A DNA stretch of 64,000 bases from Perilla frutescens (GCA_026008535.1 BRKX01000003.1:63761001-63825000); one strand, 5' to 3'. Shown: positions 23,225 through 34,949, counted from the stretch's first letter. Made by a program: numbers and translations. The notes: generated by a model from the letters alone, not told the origin.

Positions 23225-23963
23225 GGGGGGTGTATTGGATTGAGATTTCGTTGGATTTCGTTGGACTTTTAAAATCTGGGTGTATTCAATCCAGACTTTT
23301 AAAAGTCCAACGAAATTCTGGTGTATTCAATCCAGACTTTTAAAAGTCCAACGAAATCTTGGTGTATTCAATCCAGACTTTTAAAAGTTCAACGAAATCT
23401 TGGTGTATTCAATCCAGACTTTTAAAAGTTCTTTAAAATTCTGCGGTATTCAACAATCCACGGACTTTAAAAAGTCATTGATTTCGTTGGATTTCAGCTG
23501 GATTTCACGTGAAAATTACAAAGGATGAAATCCGACCTCTGGACACGAGATTTCGATGGATTTGGAAAACTCGGCGAGCGCTGTGTCCCAACGGCCGGTG
23601 AGGAGTTGAAATCGGGCACCCCAGCTGTCACCCGACCCCAGCGGCCGCTGGTCTTGCCGATGATGGCACTCCAGCCAGCGGCCGCTGGCACCCAGCGGCC
23701 GCTGGGATCAAGGTCGCTTGATTCTAGCGGCCGCTGGGTTTAATTTTTTTTCGGATACACCGATCGTTGTGTTCCAACGAGCGTTGGCGAGATGGATTTG
23801 AAATCCATTGAAATCGTTCAAAATCCATACACGAAATCCGCCAGACTCTGCGTGGAGTTGGGAGACTCCATGTGGAGTCTATGGATTTATAAAATCCATA
23901 AAAATCCTTGGACATTTTAAAGTCCAACAAAATCCATCAAAATCCTAATTGAATACACCCCCC
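23225..23963. mobile_element. PIF/Harbinger-like non-autonomous element, 739 bp
   Basis: Termini GGGGGGTGTATTGGATTGAG and, inward from the right, GGGGGGTGTATTCAATTAGG. TAA occurs on both sides (23221-23223 and 23964-23966), compatible with the 3-bp duplication of PIF elements, though with one extra A on the left. The interior holds a 41-bp tandem array and a GC-rich block with four GCGGCCGC sites. Short frames here are spurious. Confidence 0.65.
23279..23443. repeat. Four tandem 41-bp units with internal palindrome
   Basis: Units begin GGTGTATTCAATCCAGACTT at 23279, 23320, 23361 and 23402, a strict 41-bp period; a decayed fifth unit starts near 23444. Each holds the palindrome GACTTTTAAAAGTC (the last bases vary). 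They are repeats of the element's own terminus, so the end has been multiplied inward. Confidence 0.92.
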
Positions 23964-24317
23964 TAAGTTAAAATAAAAACAAAAACACTATAGTAGTAAA
24001 TATAATAATTAAGATGTATAATTTAAAAAAAAGTGTCCGAAACATTTAAATATTTTGTATTCATAATAATAATAATAAATTTTATTTTTATATAATTTAT
24101 AAAAAAAATATAGAGAACTTGGAGAAAGATTGGTTATAAAATTAAAATAAATAGAAGAAAATTTGGCACCAACTATTTGGGAGTGGTAATAGTAGAAAGG
24201 GGACATGCATGTTACTAATTATCAATTAGGGTTTATTTCTACTTAAAAAAAAAAAACTTTTAGGGTTTATTTGATCATAGCAGAAAACATTAGGGGTGTA
24301 TGTGACCATATTTCCTA

Positions 24318-24342
24318 TTTTAAATATATATATATATATATG
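24318..24342. repeat. (TA)n run at the right border of the Mutator-like element
   Basis: AAATATATATATATATATATG following the right TSD. Simple repeat. Confidence 0.8.
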
Positions 24343-24699
24343 CAAAAATAAATAAAATACAATATTATTTAAATAACTTAAGTATTATTTAAAATAATAC
24401 AAAAGGTTAACAACTATGTTTGTTCCGTTAAATAATATATCAATTATAGAAGTAGAATGACTTACGAAAAAAATATAAAGTCATATCCAAACAAAACATA
24501 TATAAAAGTACATGGATCTGAAAAAAATTAACATTTGAGAAAAATGAATTATTTATCAGCATATGATATAATTTAAATTTATATAATTATATCAACAAGT
24601 ACATTAATATTTAGAATTAATAATGTGTCTATCATTCATATGTATTGATCATTACTATAGTGTAAAAGATAACATAAAAATATATATTTTGGATTTACA

Positions 24700-24738
<39 letters not shown>

Positions 24739-24935
24739 CATGTAAGTGTAAAATTCAAATTGATATATATTCTCTTATAAATAATAGTTAAAAAATTATC
24801 TTTTCATTGATCTGTATATTATTTGAATATTAACCTCTATGCCGTTAAAATTATATCAAACACAAAAGTATTTGAAATTTATGAGTTAATAAGTTTAAAT
24901 ATCACCAACTATTTTAATTCAACAATATTCACATT
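24343..24935. other. AT-rich spacer with (TA)n microsatellite
   Basis: No gene. A perfect (AT)n run lies at about 24702-24735. Confidence 0.5.
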
Positions 24936-25031
24936 ATATTTTTTGAGTTGGGGGATGGGGGGATTCGTACCCAAGTCTCCCATCCTTAAAGATGAGAGGA
25001 ATACCAACTAAGCTACAAGCTAGTGATACCG
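24936..25031 (-). mobile_element. Minute tRNA-derived SINE or retroposed tRNA-like sequence
   Basis: On minus the unit reads GGTATCACTAGCTTGTAGCT, then TAGCTTAGTTGG (A box of the RNA polymerase III promoter), then, about 35 bases on, GGTACGAATCC (B box; consensus GGTTCGANNCC, one mismatch), and ends in an A-rich tail (CTCAAAAAATAT). An 11-bp duplication ATATTCACATT flanks it (24925-24935 and 25032-25042). A/B boxes, A-rich 3' end and a long TSD are what target-primed retroposition of a tRNA-derived RNA leaves. At 96 bp it is close to a bare tRNA head plus tail, smaller than most plant SINEs. It does not fold as a usable tRNA gene by eye. Confidence 0.75.
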
Positions 25032-25042
25032 ATATTCACATT

Positions 25043-25606
25043 TTGATATCGGATGATGTGAATTAATAATTTACATGTAGAAATTAAGATTGAAGTATAT
25101 TGAATAAAATAAGGGATATATAATTTTCAAATAAAATATTATATTTGACCTATTTTGCAATTCGACATCCATAGTATGAAAATTAACAATTAACAAATTG
25201 ATGTGAAAAATACATTTAATATATCAATTAAAAAATAAAGTTTTTTTACATCATGAATACATGGGTAATGTATTTATAATCAATTGATAATTCATATAAA
25301 ATCAATATATAATAAATTAATGATATTATCTACTGTCTAGGAATCTATATTAAATTTATTTTATATAATTGAAAGAAATATATATATACATATATGCTTG
25401 TGTGTGTGATATCATTCGAAATCAATATCAATTCATTTTATCTCGCTTTTTTAGAGTGGGTACTCTTTTTTCTATCAGAGATTCCTCCATTGGGTTTTAC
25501 GCTGCTGGGTGTTAATGAGGCATATCCTTAATGTCTTGGTTTGAGCATTTGGTGTGTTATTTTTTGGCTTCATGGTTTGGTTCTTGATATATATATATAT
25601 ATATAG
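25043..25606. other. AT-rich flank of the large Mutator-like element
   Basis: No gene. The segment around 25440-25585 (GATTCCTCCATTGGGTTTTA, then GGTGTTAATGAGGCATATCC) recalls 3' ends of plant retroelements and could be a LINE tail; evidence is thin. A (TA)n run at 25589-25606 abuts the element. Confidence 0.35.
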
Positions 25607-25700
25607 GATATAGATCAAATAGGGACTAACCCTTGGTGTGAAAACTAGGGACAATTTACAACCGTTGGATCCGATGAGATGGACGGTTAGATTTAGGTAT
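25607..25700 (+). repeat. Left terminal inverted repeat of the 9.5 kb element
   Basis: GTGTGAAAACTAGGGACAA at 25636-25655 pairs with the inverted GTTGTGAAAATTAGGGACAA of the right arm. Similarity fades past about 25700. Confidence 0.75.
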
Positions 25701-26366
25701 ATTTTCTTTTTTTTTACACGTTTTTTTTAATTTAAAATTAATGATAAGGCTAATGATGTAATTTATTAAATAACCTGTATATTCCATATCTTTCAAAATC
25801 ATAACCGTCCGTAAAAAACGGTTTTTAAATATGGACAGTTTTTTTTCATACAAGCGTAGATTAAGTTTTCTTTTAACAATTTATTGGTTCAGGCGTGAAA
25901 ATTCATACGATTTTTTTCATAAAAAAGACGCTAATTCTACAGGGGAAGATGAATTTGACGGGTTTTTTTCTTAATTTTAGTTGGTGTAGAGACAATGGAA
26001 GATTCAGGTTTATACTCGTTTTCTTTTTTTTTTTCATTCGATTTTGTATGCAATATGGATGAACTGGTTATTTTATATGATGCAAATTGATGGATATAAT
26101 GTTCAATGTTAGTTCCTTTTACGTATAGAGTGTATGTAGTTGTTATTGTTGTTGTTTAGTATATATATGTTCTTTATGAGACGTCACAATTTCTGTGTTT
26201 ACAGTATTGCGTGTCGAAGGTTTTTATGATATGGTTAGTGTAGCAAGTATATTTTTTGTAGGATGCATTGAAAATACAATTACATAGCATTGAATAAGTG
26301 GCGGCTTTTTCCCGATCAGGTCTGATTCACTCCAGTCAAGGTGTTCTTCAAGTGTCACCTGGTGGA
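25701..26366 (+). other. Upstream region of the transposase
   Basis: AT-rich leader; a possible 5' non-coding exon junction is TGTGTTTACAG near 26203. The frame is open upstream of the first ATG back to about 26298. Confidence 0.4.
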
Positions 26367-28686
26367 ATGACAAAGGTATATATTCCTCAGTGCGATCCTT
26401 CCATGAAGCCATTTGTCAAGCAGAAATTCCGTAATATTAATGATGGAGTAGAGTTTTACAAAAAGTATGCTCTTGCATGTGGTTTTGACATACGCCACGG
26501 TACAAAAAGGAAGTCGTATGACGGGTCGTGTATAACATTGAAATATATATTTTGTAATAAGGAAGGTGTCAAGCATGCAACATATATGGATGTTCCTGGG
26601 GACGCTAAAAAGCGACGTACTGTGTCATCTCGTATGGACTGTAAGGTTCGGATCGTTTTCAAGTTTGTTGGATTAGAAGGATATATGGTTACGAAATTTG
26701 TAGAGGCACATTCGCACACTTTAGTGCCGGAAGCTTATAGGTATTTTATGAAGATGAACTCTAAGTTGGATGCAGGTCACCAGAAGTTTGTTATGGATTG
26801 TGCAAAGGCTAATATCGGTGCAATGGGGTCGTATAAGATGTTGAAGAAATTCCCTTGTTCATACTCTAGTATTGGTTGCTCAAGTGTTCAAGTTAAAAAC
26901 TTTTCGCGTGACCTTAAAGCTTATGTTATTGGTGCTGATGCACAAATGATCATTGACAAGTTGTGTAGGAAACCGGAGTTGTGTTCTGCTTTCTATTTTG
27001 AGTTTGAAGTTGATGAGAGTGATCATTTGAAATCACTGTTTTGGGCCGACCCAATAGCTAGGAGAAATTTTTGCGCGTTTGGTGATGTGGTTTCTTTTGA
27101 CGCCATATAAAGTACGAATAAGTATATGCTAATGCTTTGTACTTTAATGTTTAATGCATTGTATGTTATTATTTTTTTTTTTGCTTAATAGTTTGGTACA
27201 TGTGAGGTTGATGCTTTATTACTTGTTTATGTATGCTTTTATAGGGAATTTGTTATGACGATTTTTTTTTTGGCAAACATGGTAGGTACAACATGATTTT
27301 TGCACCATTCACAGCTAAAGACAATCATGGGAAATGTGTTACGTTAGCTGCTGCTTTGATGATTGGAGAGTCTATAGAATCGTATGCATGGGTATTTGAG
27401 CAATTTAGAAAGTGCATGATTCATAAACCTGTTGTACTAATTACCGATCAAGACCCGGCTATCAAGGTTGCATTTAAACGGGTTTTCCAACATACAAGGC
27501 ATCGTCTATGCATGTGGCACATAATGTCCAAAATTACTGAGAAGGTACCTGTTATATTGAAGAAAGATCCTGACTTTATGAAACAATTCTGTAGTCTCGT
27601 TTGGTCAGTTAATGTTGAGCCAGATGTGTTTGAGGTAAAGTGGAGTGAAATAATGAATACATTTGATCTGGTGGATGAGTCATGGTTCATATCTATGTAT
27701 AATATTCGTGAAATGTGGATTCCAGCATATTTTAGAGATTTAAATATGGGAGGCTTGTTTAGGACAACATCACCATCTGAGAGCGAGAATAGTTTTTTTC
27801 GTATGCACATGTCTCAACACTCAAATCTTCTCCAGTTTTTTATGTATTTTGAGAGTGCATTAGACTCACAGAGACACACTCAAGCAAAGCTGAATAATCA
27901 GAACTTGTCATGTTGTAGTGATTTTAGAACTTTGCTTCAGTTTGAGAAGCATGCAGCAATGGTATATACAAGGAGCATTTTCAATCAGTTGCAAGATGAT
28001 ATCGAGCGTGCTTGCTACACTTGTCATCTTACTCACATCACTGAAGATGAATTCAGTTGCTTGTACCAGGTTGATGATTGTACGAATGGGATTTTCCATG
28101 TTAAGTACGACAAGGTGGCTAAGGATATTACTTGTAGCTGCAAAAGATTTGTGATGATTGGTCTACTGTGTTGCCATGTTTTTTTATATTCAAAGATCTC
28201 AAATTCGAGTCCATCCCCCAGAAATACATAGTTAGCCGTTTGACAAAACAAGCATTGTTCAGTACGGGACATGTTGTTGCTGATGATGTTTTGCTATCTT
28301 GTGCTGCTATTGATGATAACCGATTTACTTTGTATGACATTGTTTCTGAATTTTACAGTTGCTTGAGCATGGTTGATGGGGACTTGGATAGATCTAATTC
28401 ATTGCTAAAAGCTATAAGGGATGTTAAAGACTCATTCAAATCTGGTGCAGATAGTGATTATAATGGCCATGTTAAGAAGAGGTTATTTGAAGAGTATTAT
28501 GAATCGTCTATGCCGGAGCAAGTAAATATTAAATCACCAATACCTGTGAAGACAAAAGGGAGTGTCAGTCGCATAAAGTCTGACAAAGAGAAGAATGTGG
28601 AAAAGATGAAGAAGCCATTGAGGAAATGCAGTGCTTGTGGTGAGAAAAGCCACCATGATGCTAAAAATTGTCCAGAGAAAAATTGA
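26367..28686 (+). pseudogene. FAR1/FHY3-type Mutator-like transposase, two lesions
   Basis: Two exons: 26367-27121 and 27286-28686, with a 164-bp intron (AATAA|GTATATG and GGTAG|GTACAAC) that sits where the frame requires it. Domains in order: FAR1-type WRKY/GCM1-fold zinc finger (VEFYKKYALACGFDIRHGTK, FCNKEG, DCKVRIVFKF, HSHTL), then the MULE DDE domain with first Asp at residue 245 (VVSFDAI), second in ITDQDPAIKVAF followed by the HRLCMWHI motif, and Glu in TTSPSESENSFF. Next come a SWIM zinc finger (CSCKRFVMIGLLCCH) and a C-terminal zinc knuckle (CSACGEKSHHDAKNC). Lesions: TAA at 27108-27110 in place of the usual Tyr of DATY, and a one-base shift in the T7 tract 28179-28185 between CCHVF and the continuation FKDLKFESIPQKY. 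The start is the first ATG; upstream residues are possible. It would cut and join the element ends; this copy cannot make full-length protein unless the lesions are assembly errors. Confidence 0.88.
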
Positions 28687-29455
28687 TTTAGAATTATTTT
28701 ATTGTCCATTGTTTCATTTTTTACTTAGATATAATTTATTTTAGGTAAACATTTGCGTGATGTTTTCACTGGTATTTTAGTTATTTTTGCTTACATTTTG
28801 TGTGCTAGTTTACAATTTCTTTATTAGATAGGGTTGTTATTTTGTAGCATTTAACATGGTAATACATAGCATTAACGCGTACTACAATGCAAACTGAAAA
28901 GGCTTAATCTTGTTTATGAAACATTAATATGAAATGTAGGAAGCATTGTCTTCATTTCATTATAATTATACATATACATAACTAATTACTAGCATTAATT
29001 GACATCAAAATGGCAGCCCTTAAGAGGAAAAAAGATATGACGTTCATTGCTAAGTTTTTAAATATATAACTGCCCATTCGGTTGGTCATTACAAATTCAC
29101 TTTCTCATATAGGTGTTAGTTATTACGCTTACATTAAACCATATGAAATACTAATCGGTAATATAAGAAGCACTAAATAAATGTATATTTTACTTGAAAA
29201 TAAATGAGATTATAATTAAGCATTATAATTAGACGTATGAAGCATTAAAAATTAGAACAATATGTAGTTAAATATATGTATTTGAGGCAATAACTAACAC
29301 AAACCATTCCAAGTAAAAAAATCAAACCCTGTCTCATTGTATCAGCATTAATAATGCCAACAAAATATGAGTACATTCAAAAGATGATAGTATCATAGCT
29401 AAATATCTACCAACATTCATCAAAAATAATGTAACAGTTAGTTGGAAAGCAAAAG
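28687..29455. other. Convergent spacer between transposase and Ulp1-like gene
   Basis: About 770 bp AT-rich, with many GCATT/AGCATTA motifs; holds the 3' ends and presumably polyadenylation signals of both genes. No further gene. Confidence 0.5.
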
Positions 29456-32400
29456 TCAAACATCTCCACTCAAAATATCATTCACTGTTTGTTGTTTCTT
29501 CTTAGAGTTGGCTGCAAAAACAGACTCTGCGTTTATTTTAACGGAGGTAGCACGTTCATTCAAATCTGATGCCAGAATAGATGCAGAATACTTGATGCGC
29601 AGCACGTTCATTTTTGAGATATTTCCTTTCTCTAGATCGCAATGCCAAGCTTTGCTAGATTAGCCCATGAATGTCTCCATGTGGCGCATAGTGTAGACGC
29701 CACAGTCATTGTTGTTCTCCGCATCCCGCCAATACATGTCAAGCCTTGCCATGCATGCTCGTCTAATTGTTCCTGATTTCACCTTCAATCCCTCCGTGTA
29801 CAAGAAGTCAGCGAACACATTTTGCTGAAATATACGACAATTGATTAATTTAAACAAGAATCGCATTTATATGTTTTTTTAACAACTCATAAGAAATTTA
29901 TATTGCAAAAAAACATCAACTTTGTGAACACATAGCATTGGATTGAGGTTGATAAAGCAATAACAGTAATACCAGTGTAAATGGCGTTGCTCCATACTTT
30001 GTTCTCAGATCTACTCCATCGGACTCGTCTGAATTGTCTATCACCCACGCATTATTCATTCTTAAGTCAAAGCAAACTATGTAGTAGTGGTCTCGATCAA
30101 GCACGGGGAAGAAGAACTGTAATATAAGTTATCGTTGTTATTTTTTATTGGACTTATGCATAAATAAGTAACTTATAAAGTAATTATAGAATACCATGTC
30201 AATGTTGCGTAGTGTGTGCTTATCGCTACGCCATAGTTGAAGCTTAAGAGAGTCACTGAACTCTGTTTCCACTCTTGTCTTATCCCAGCCAGGAGCTCCA
30301 AGTGTGTATCTCTACAAATTGAGTAATTACCAAAAAATCAAATATTAAGTGCTATTATATAATTTGATATAGAACAACAGATATGCATAAGTAGCATGGA
30401 TGATATGGATAACTAGCATAACTATCATGCACAAATAGCATCACATACATGTAGCGGTAGAATCAAAGATAAGTAATATCAAAAGGAACATAACCATGCA
30501 CAAGTTGCATCAACAACAATATTAAAAAGCACCAACTGACAGAAATAGCACAATATTCAAAAGTAGCATCAAAGATATTCATAAGTAGCATCACAAATGG
30601 ACATAAATATCATTCAAAATATAATGTATCCAACACCCAACATATATGCATAAGAAGCATGGATGATATGCATAACTAGCATAACTAATATGCACAAGTA
30701 GCATAACATATATGCAGCCGTAGCATCACATTAAAGTAACAGAAAAGAACACAGTCATGCACAAGTAGCATCTACAATAATATTAAAAAACAAATAAATC
30801 AAAGATATTCATACATAGCATCACAAATGGCCATAAATAGCATTCCAAAAATAGTTCACCAACACCAAACAGATATGCATACATAGCATCAACATTAACA
30901 ATGCAGAGCACCAAGGCACAGAAAATTAAGATTACCAATTTAAAACTTTGTAATGAAGTACACATTCTTACACATGCATCTGTTGTTGCAAAGAATCGAC
31001 AAGGAGCGGTCTTCCTCCTGAATTCTTCGTTGCCATGTAGGATAGTGCTCCACACATCGATGACATGTGTGCTTATCCATACACTTGTACGCAATGTCCG
31101 CAATTCCTCTCTTCTTAGACTTATGTTCTTGTATGTGAAGATCACCTCCTCTCTGAAATTTAAGTGTCATGTAAAATTATGATGACGTAAACAAAAGAGT
31201 ATAATTCACTGCTGGAATTAACACTCTTACGGGTTTTGGTCTGCATTATGGACCAACCAGTAGTAGAGCTCCTTATCCTGCTTATTTAGTTCCCCTGACC
31301 CATCAACTGTTCTCTCATGGTAAGGCGACGTCAAAGCTTCATTTTTCTTTAAAATTGCAACCTTGCGTTTCACCATTGAACATACGGGTGCATCCGATGT
31401 AACCTTTGTACATAACGAACGGTTAAACGTAATTTAAATTATTTTGTAAATTACAGGTGTATAATTTATATATTGCACCTTCTCTTTCCGGCTCCTCAAC
31501 CTTCTTCCAATATTTTCTTCCTCTTGTGCAGGTTGCTTGTCTTTTTCCACTATTTCGGTGATCTGATTTACAACAATAATAGTAAACTAGTATTGTTGAA
31601 AAAACAAATATTATATTGTGTGTAAAGTATATGTGATCTTACAATTATTTTATCCGTATGATCATCTGCATCCTTGGCACCACCTATCTCTGTTCTTGTT
31701 TCAATCTACATGTGTTTATAGTTGGTAAGCAAAACAGAATTTTTACGACGCTGAATTTAATTTTTTTTAAGTAATGCTTCATAATGTACCTCTTGATGTG
31801 GGTCAACATGGGATTCTGCCTCTGGTCCCTCATGTGGCATGTCTACAACTTATCTGCTTATGTTAACAACGTCATCCCACTCTTGTGAAAGTCCAAGGCT
31901 GAAGCTAGGCCCTTCAAAGATATGCTTCTTCCATTCGTCTCTTTTCATTATGGTCTTTTCAATCTCTTCCAAGGCAGCAATACAGCTAGGATTACTCCAA
32001 ATTTTTTCGTCATCTTCATCGTCATCTCCAAAATTTTTCTCGACAATCTTCTTGAAGCGTGGGTTTTCCCAAAGATGTTTTGGAGCTCTCTCTATTAGCA
32101 TTATTAGCTGCATCATCGTGTCAGCCATGAGCTTTGATTTTGCTAGGAACTCATTTGCAAATTTCTGCATCTCGTCCTCTTGAACGTCATTCTTTCCATC
32201 CCGTTGCCTTCTTTCTTCATCAGCAGTCAATTGTGCAAGTTCTTCATTAGTTTTTTTATATTGAGGACACAGTCGTCCACCTCCAAAACCACCAGCCATC
32301 ATCTCTTGTTTTTCCCGCTTTCAAATTAAATGGAATGTCCAACCTTTGACAGTTGGGAAGGACCTGTCAACAAGTCGTTTCCCATGCGAGATAACTCGAT

Positions 32401-34672
32401 CCACATACATTGCCTGCATCAAATGTAAGCATAATAAGCATCAAAAGTAATCAAATTTATCATCAAAAATAATGGCTATCAGTTCACTGTTACATACATT
32501 GAGCCATCAAAATAAATGACACATAGCATTATTACAATGAATATTATGCACCGAATATAATAGTTATGGAGCACCATGTCCACTGAACATTATCAAAGCG
32601 CAGAGCACATAATTAGACAACTCATTAATTGAATTTGATTATAATTATTAATTTGTAGCATCAACATTAAATATATTTAGCACTAACATTACCAATCGTT
32701 TAGCCCAAACGTTGTCAAATTGAACATGTGCAAATTACACATAAATAAATCACACTAGTAAAGCATTCTTTATAATATTATCATGTGAAATAGAAGATTA
32801 GTTACTTACAGTCAAAAACAGGATTGGGCCGCCAAAACTATTAGCCTTGTTAGCCTCCCACATCCTTTTGTGCTGTATTAGACTTGCAACCACATATTCG
32901 CACCAATCAAGCTCATGGATGGATTTTAGGCTTTCAACATCCATGTACCGTAACATTGGGGCTGCTGCGTACCCGTTTATATTGCTCTCAATCAAGCATA
33001 CAGTAAGCAAAACCAAGAAATCCATCCTAAACACTTCACCCCCTCTAACGTCCTCCATCATTTTGTCATAAACTAACTTCAGCTTTATCCTGTCCCTTTT
33101 CATATCTCCAAATTGATTGTAAAATTTTGTTTCGGAGACGAGGACATCAGATTTCTTTCTTCTTTGTATTTTTCTCTCTCCTTTAGGGAATCCAAAGACT
33201 AGATGTACATCATCTGCATCAACCGGTATCGACCGTCCATTTGCCAATCGCAGCTCTGAGCTATTAGCATCAAAATTATCGAGCACCCAGTAAGCTAGCT
33301 GTGTTGGGACCCTATTCACTTTCATATGGAGTATATGCCTGAATCCCATATCTATAACTGCTTCTCGTTGTCCCGATGAGAAGTTTTCGATTGCTTGAAA
33401 TAGCAATGTAGAACACGCTCTGCTTCTTAGTTTCGGATATTCAGTAACGATCGAGTCATCATCATCCTCGGCTATTATGTCATCTTCATCAGGATTTGAT
33501 TGGACGGTCTCCTTCGACACTATAACAATATAGGCAGTAATATAAAATAATGAAAATAATTAGAACATAGTATAAGAAGCATTATTTGCAAATGAAGGGA
33601 TGATATAAGACATAACAATCACAGAACAAAAAAACCTTTTCTACTCTTCTTAGATGGAACCGTGGCTTTATCTTCCAAATTTGGTTCAGCTGCATTAAAT
33701 TGCAACAAACATTACATATTTAGAATTGTTGCGCATTATATAGGCAAATTCTATATATAATTAGTTCTCATATGTAAGATAAGATAAATACCTCGTCTTT
33801 TGTCGTGTGTATTTTTGGACCTTAGTTCGTTGTCTTTATCATTTGTGTCATCACTCTTATCGTGCGAAGTCATATCAGTCTCAAAATCAGAGTTCTCTTG
33901 AGGAACATTACCACCACCTGAAACAAAACATAAAAAACATGGAATTACTTCTTATTTAGCATTCGATTTTTAAGTGATGTACATATATTAATTGTCATTA
34001 CCATTGTTGGTCGATGCAATAACTGTAAACAATACAAATCACATGCACAATTCCACACACACGGTCAATTTTCTATTCATGTAAACATAAGAAGTAACAG
34101 ATCCATTTAAACTCTTGCAAAGCATGTATTTTATTTATTCATAGCATTAACAATTACCAAATGTGGAAGATTTCACAAACATTTAATTATATAGCACCGT
34201 AAGACATTAAACTTAGCACTTATACAGATGGTTTGGATATTTAAGCACCATACCAAATGTTTTAACACGTAAATGTAAACAAATCTGTCATTAATCACAA
34301 CATAGTACAAAATTCAAAAAATAACAAAATTTGTAAGCCCACAAATCCACATTTACAAAAATGACAAACTAACAGAATTTGTAAAACCACAATTCTGGAA
34401 TCCCAAATTTTGTTTAATTTCGTATAACCAGAATACCCACAATACACATAATAGCTATTCTTATGCTAATCGCCCAAAAAAAAAAACCTAGTTTCTAAGT
34501 ATATTTTTTCAATCAATCAAAAGCATCAGAATTTAATTAGTACGAAATTTTCCCCCAAAATCATTGTTAAATTCTATTGAAAGTACTGAATCTTACCCGA
34601 TTTCGTCCGACCCATTTTTATTTTTGACTTCTCGTTCGAAAGCGCCGATGTCGGAGGGTCAAAAACCGGCAT
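29456..34672 (-). pseudogene. Ulp1-like cysteine protease gene of the Mutator-like element, 13 exons, three in-frame stops
   Basis: Exons (minus): 34672-34597, 34022-34002, 33917-33792, 33689-33636, 33519-32810, 32413-31790, 31705-31643, 31562-31479, 31403-31231, 31152-30936, 30311-30195, 30116-29973, 29824-29456. All have GT and AG borders and phases that join in one frame, nominally 925 residues. Residues about 112-329 (exon 5) form the N-terminal domain typical of transposon Ulp proteins (QLAYWVLDNFDANSSELRLA, DADDVHLVFGFPKGERKI, GGEVFRMDFLVLLTVCLIES). Exon 6 is charged. Exons 9-13 carry the C48 peptidase: His765 (LDRDHYYIVCF), Asp782 (AWVIDNSDES), Cys844 (NNNDCGVYTMRH), with the His-Asp spacing of 17 seen in yeast Ulp1. 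The usual Gln before DCG is not seen. Stops: TGA 32323-32321, TAA 31852-31850, TAA 29662-29660. Family members cut SUMO-like peptide bonds; the role in transposition is unknown. Probably inactivated recently. Confidence 0.85.
30385..30855. repeat. Tandem duplication in intron 10 of the Ulp1-like gene
   Basis: The segment at about 30385-30460 (ATGCATAAGTAGCATGGATG, then ATAACTAGCATAACTA) recurs at about 30647-30725 (ATGCATAAGAAGCATGGATG, ATAACTAGCATAACTA), with further AGTAGCATC motifs through both units; period about 260 bp. It explains the unusual length (624 bp) of this intron compared with its neighbours. Confidence 0.7.
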
Positions 34673-34949
34673 CTTGTTCACGGTTCAAGCGGTCGCGCAC
34701 GAGAAAACCGATGAGATATGTCGGAATACTCGTCGATTCTCAAGAATGTCGCCGCTGAGAATTGTGTTCTGCTAGGGTTTATGATTTCAGAGGATGGAAT
34801 TTTGATTTCTGGAAGTAATCGTTCCTTCTATGTGGAAGTTGAGTTTGCATATTTTCAAGGATTTACCTTTCACGTAGATACCATATATCATGTTCCGAAT
34901 CTAGCGCCATTTTTAGTGCATGCTACGATATGAAATTATTATGGGATTT

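Larger units (their letters stand above)
22049..24315. mobile_element. Non-autonomous Mutator-like element, 2267 bp, with about 200-bp TIRs
   Basis: Perfect 9-bp duplication TATTTTAAA at 22040-22048 and 24316-24324. Left end GGGAAAATGGTCAGAGACAT; right end read inward GGAAATATGGTCACATACAC. Similarity of the arms runs on for some 200 bp (for example AACATGCATG and AAATTTTCTTCTATTTATTT in both). No transposase. Carries two younger insertions: a Stowaway (22918-23204) and a PIF-like element (23225-23963). Confidence 0.85.

Noticed and set aside
23279..23443. CRISPR-like regular repeats
   Set aside because: The 41-bp units are contiguous without spacers and derive from the transposon terminus; the genome is a plant.
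24936..25031. A functional tRNA gene on minus
   Set aside because: A and B boxes are present but the B box has a mismatch, no clean cloverleaf was seen, and the A-tail plus 11-bp TSD show a retroposed copy.
25440..25590. LINE or copia 3' end (ATTCCTCCATTGGG..TTAATGAGGC)
   Set aside because: Similar phrases occur in several plant retroelement classes; no TSD, poly-A or adjacent coding found, so it is left as a note in the spacer entry.
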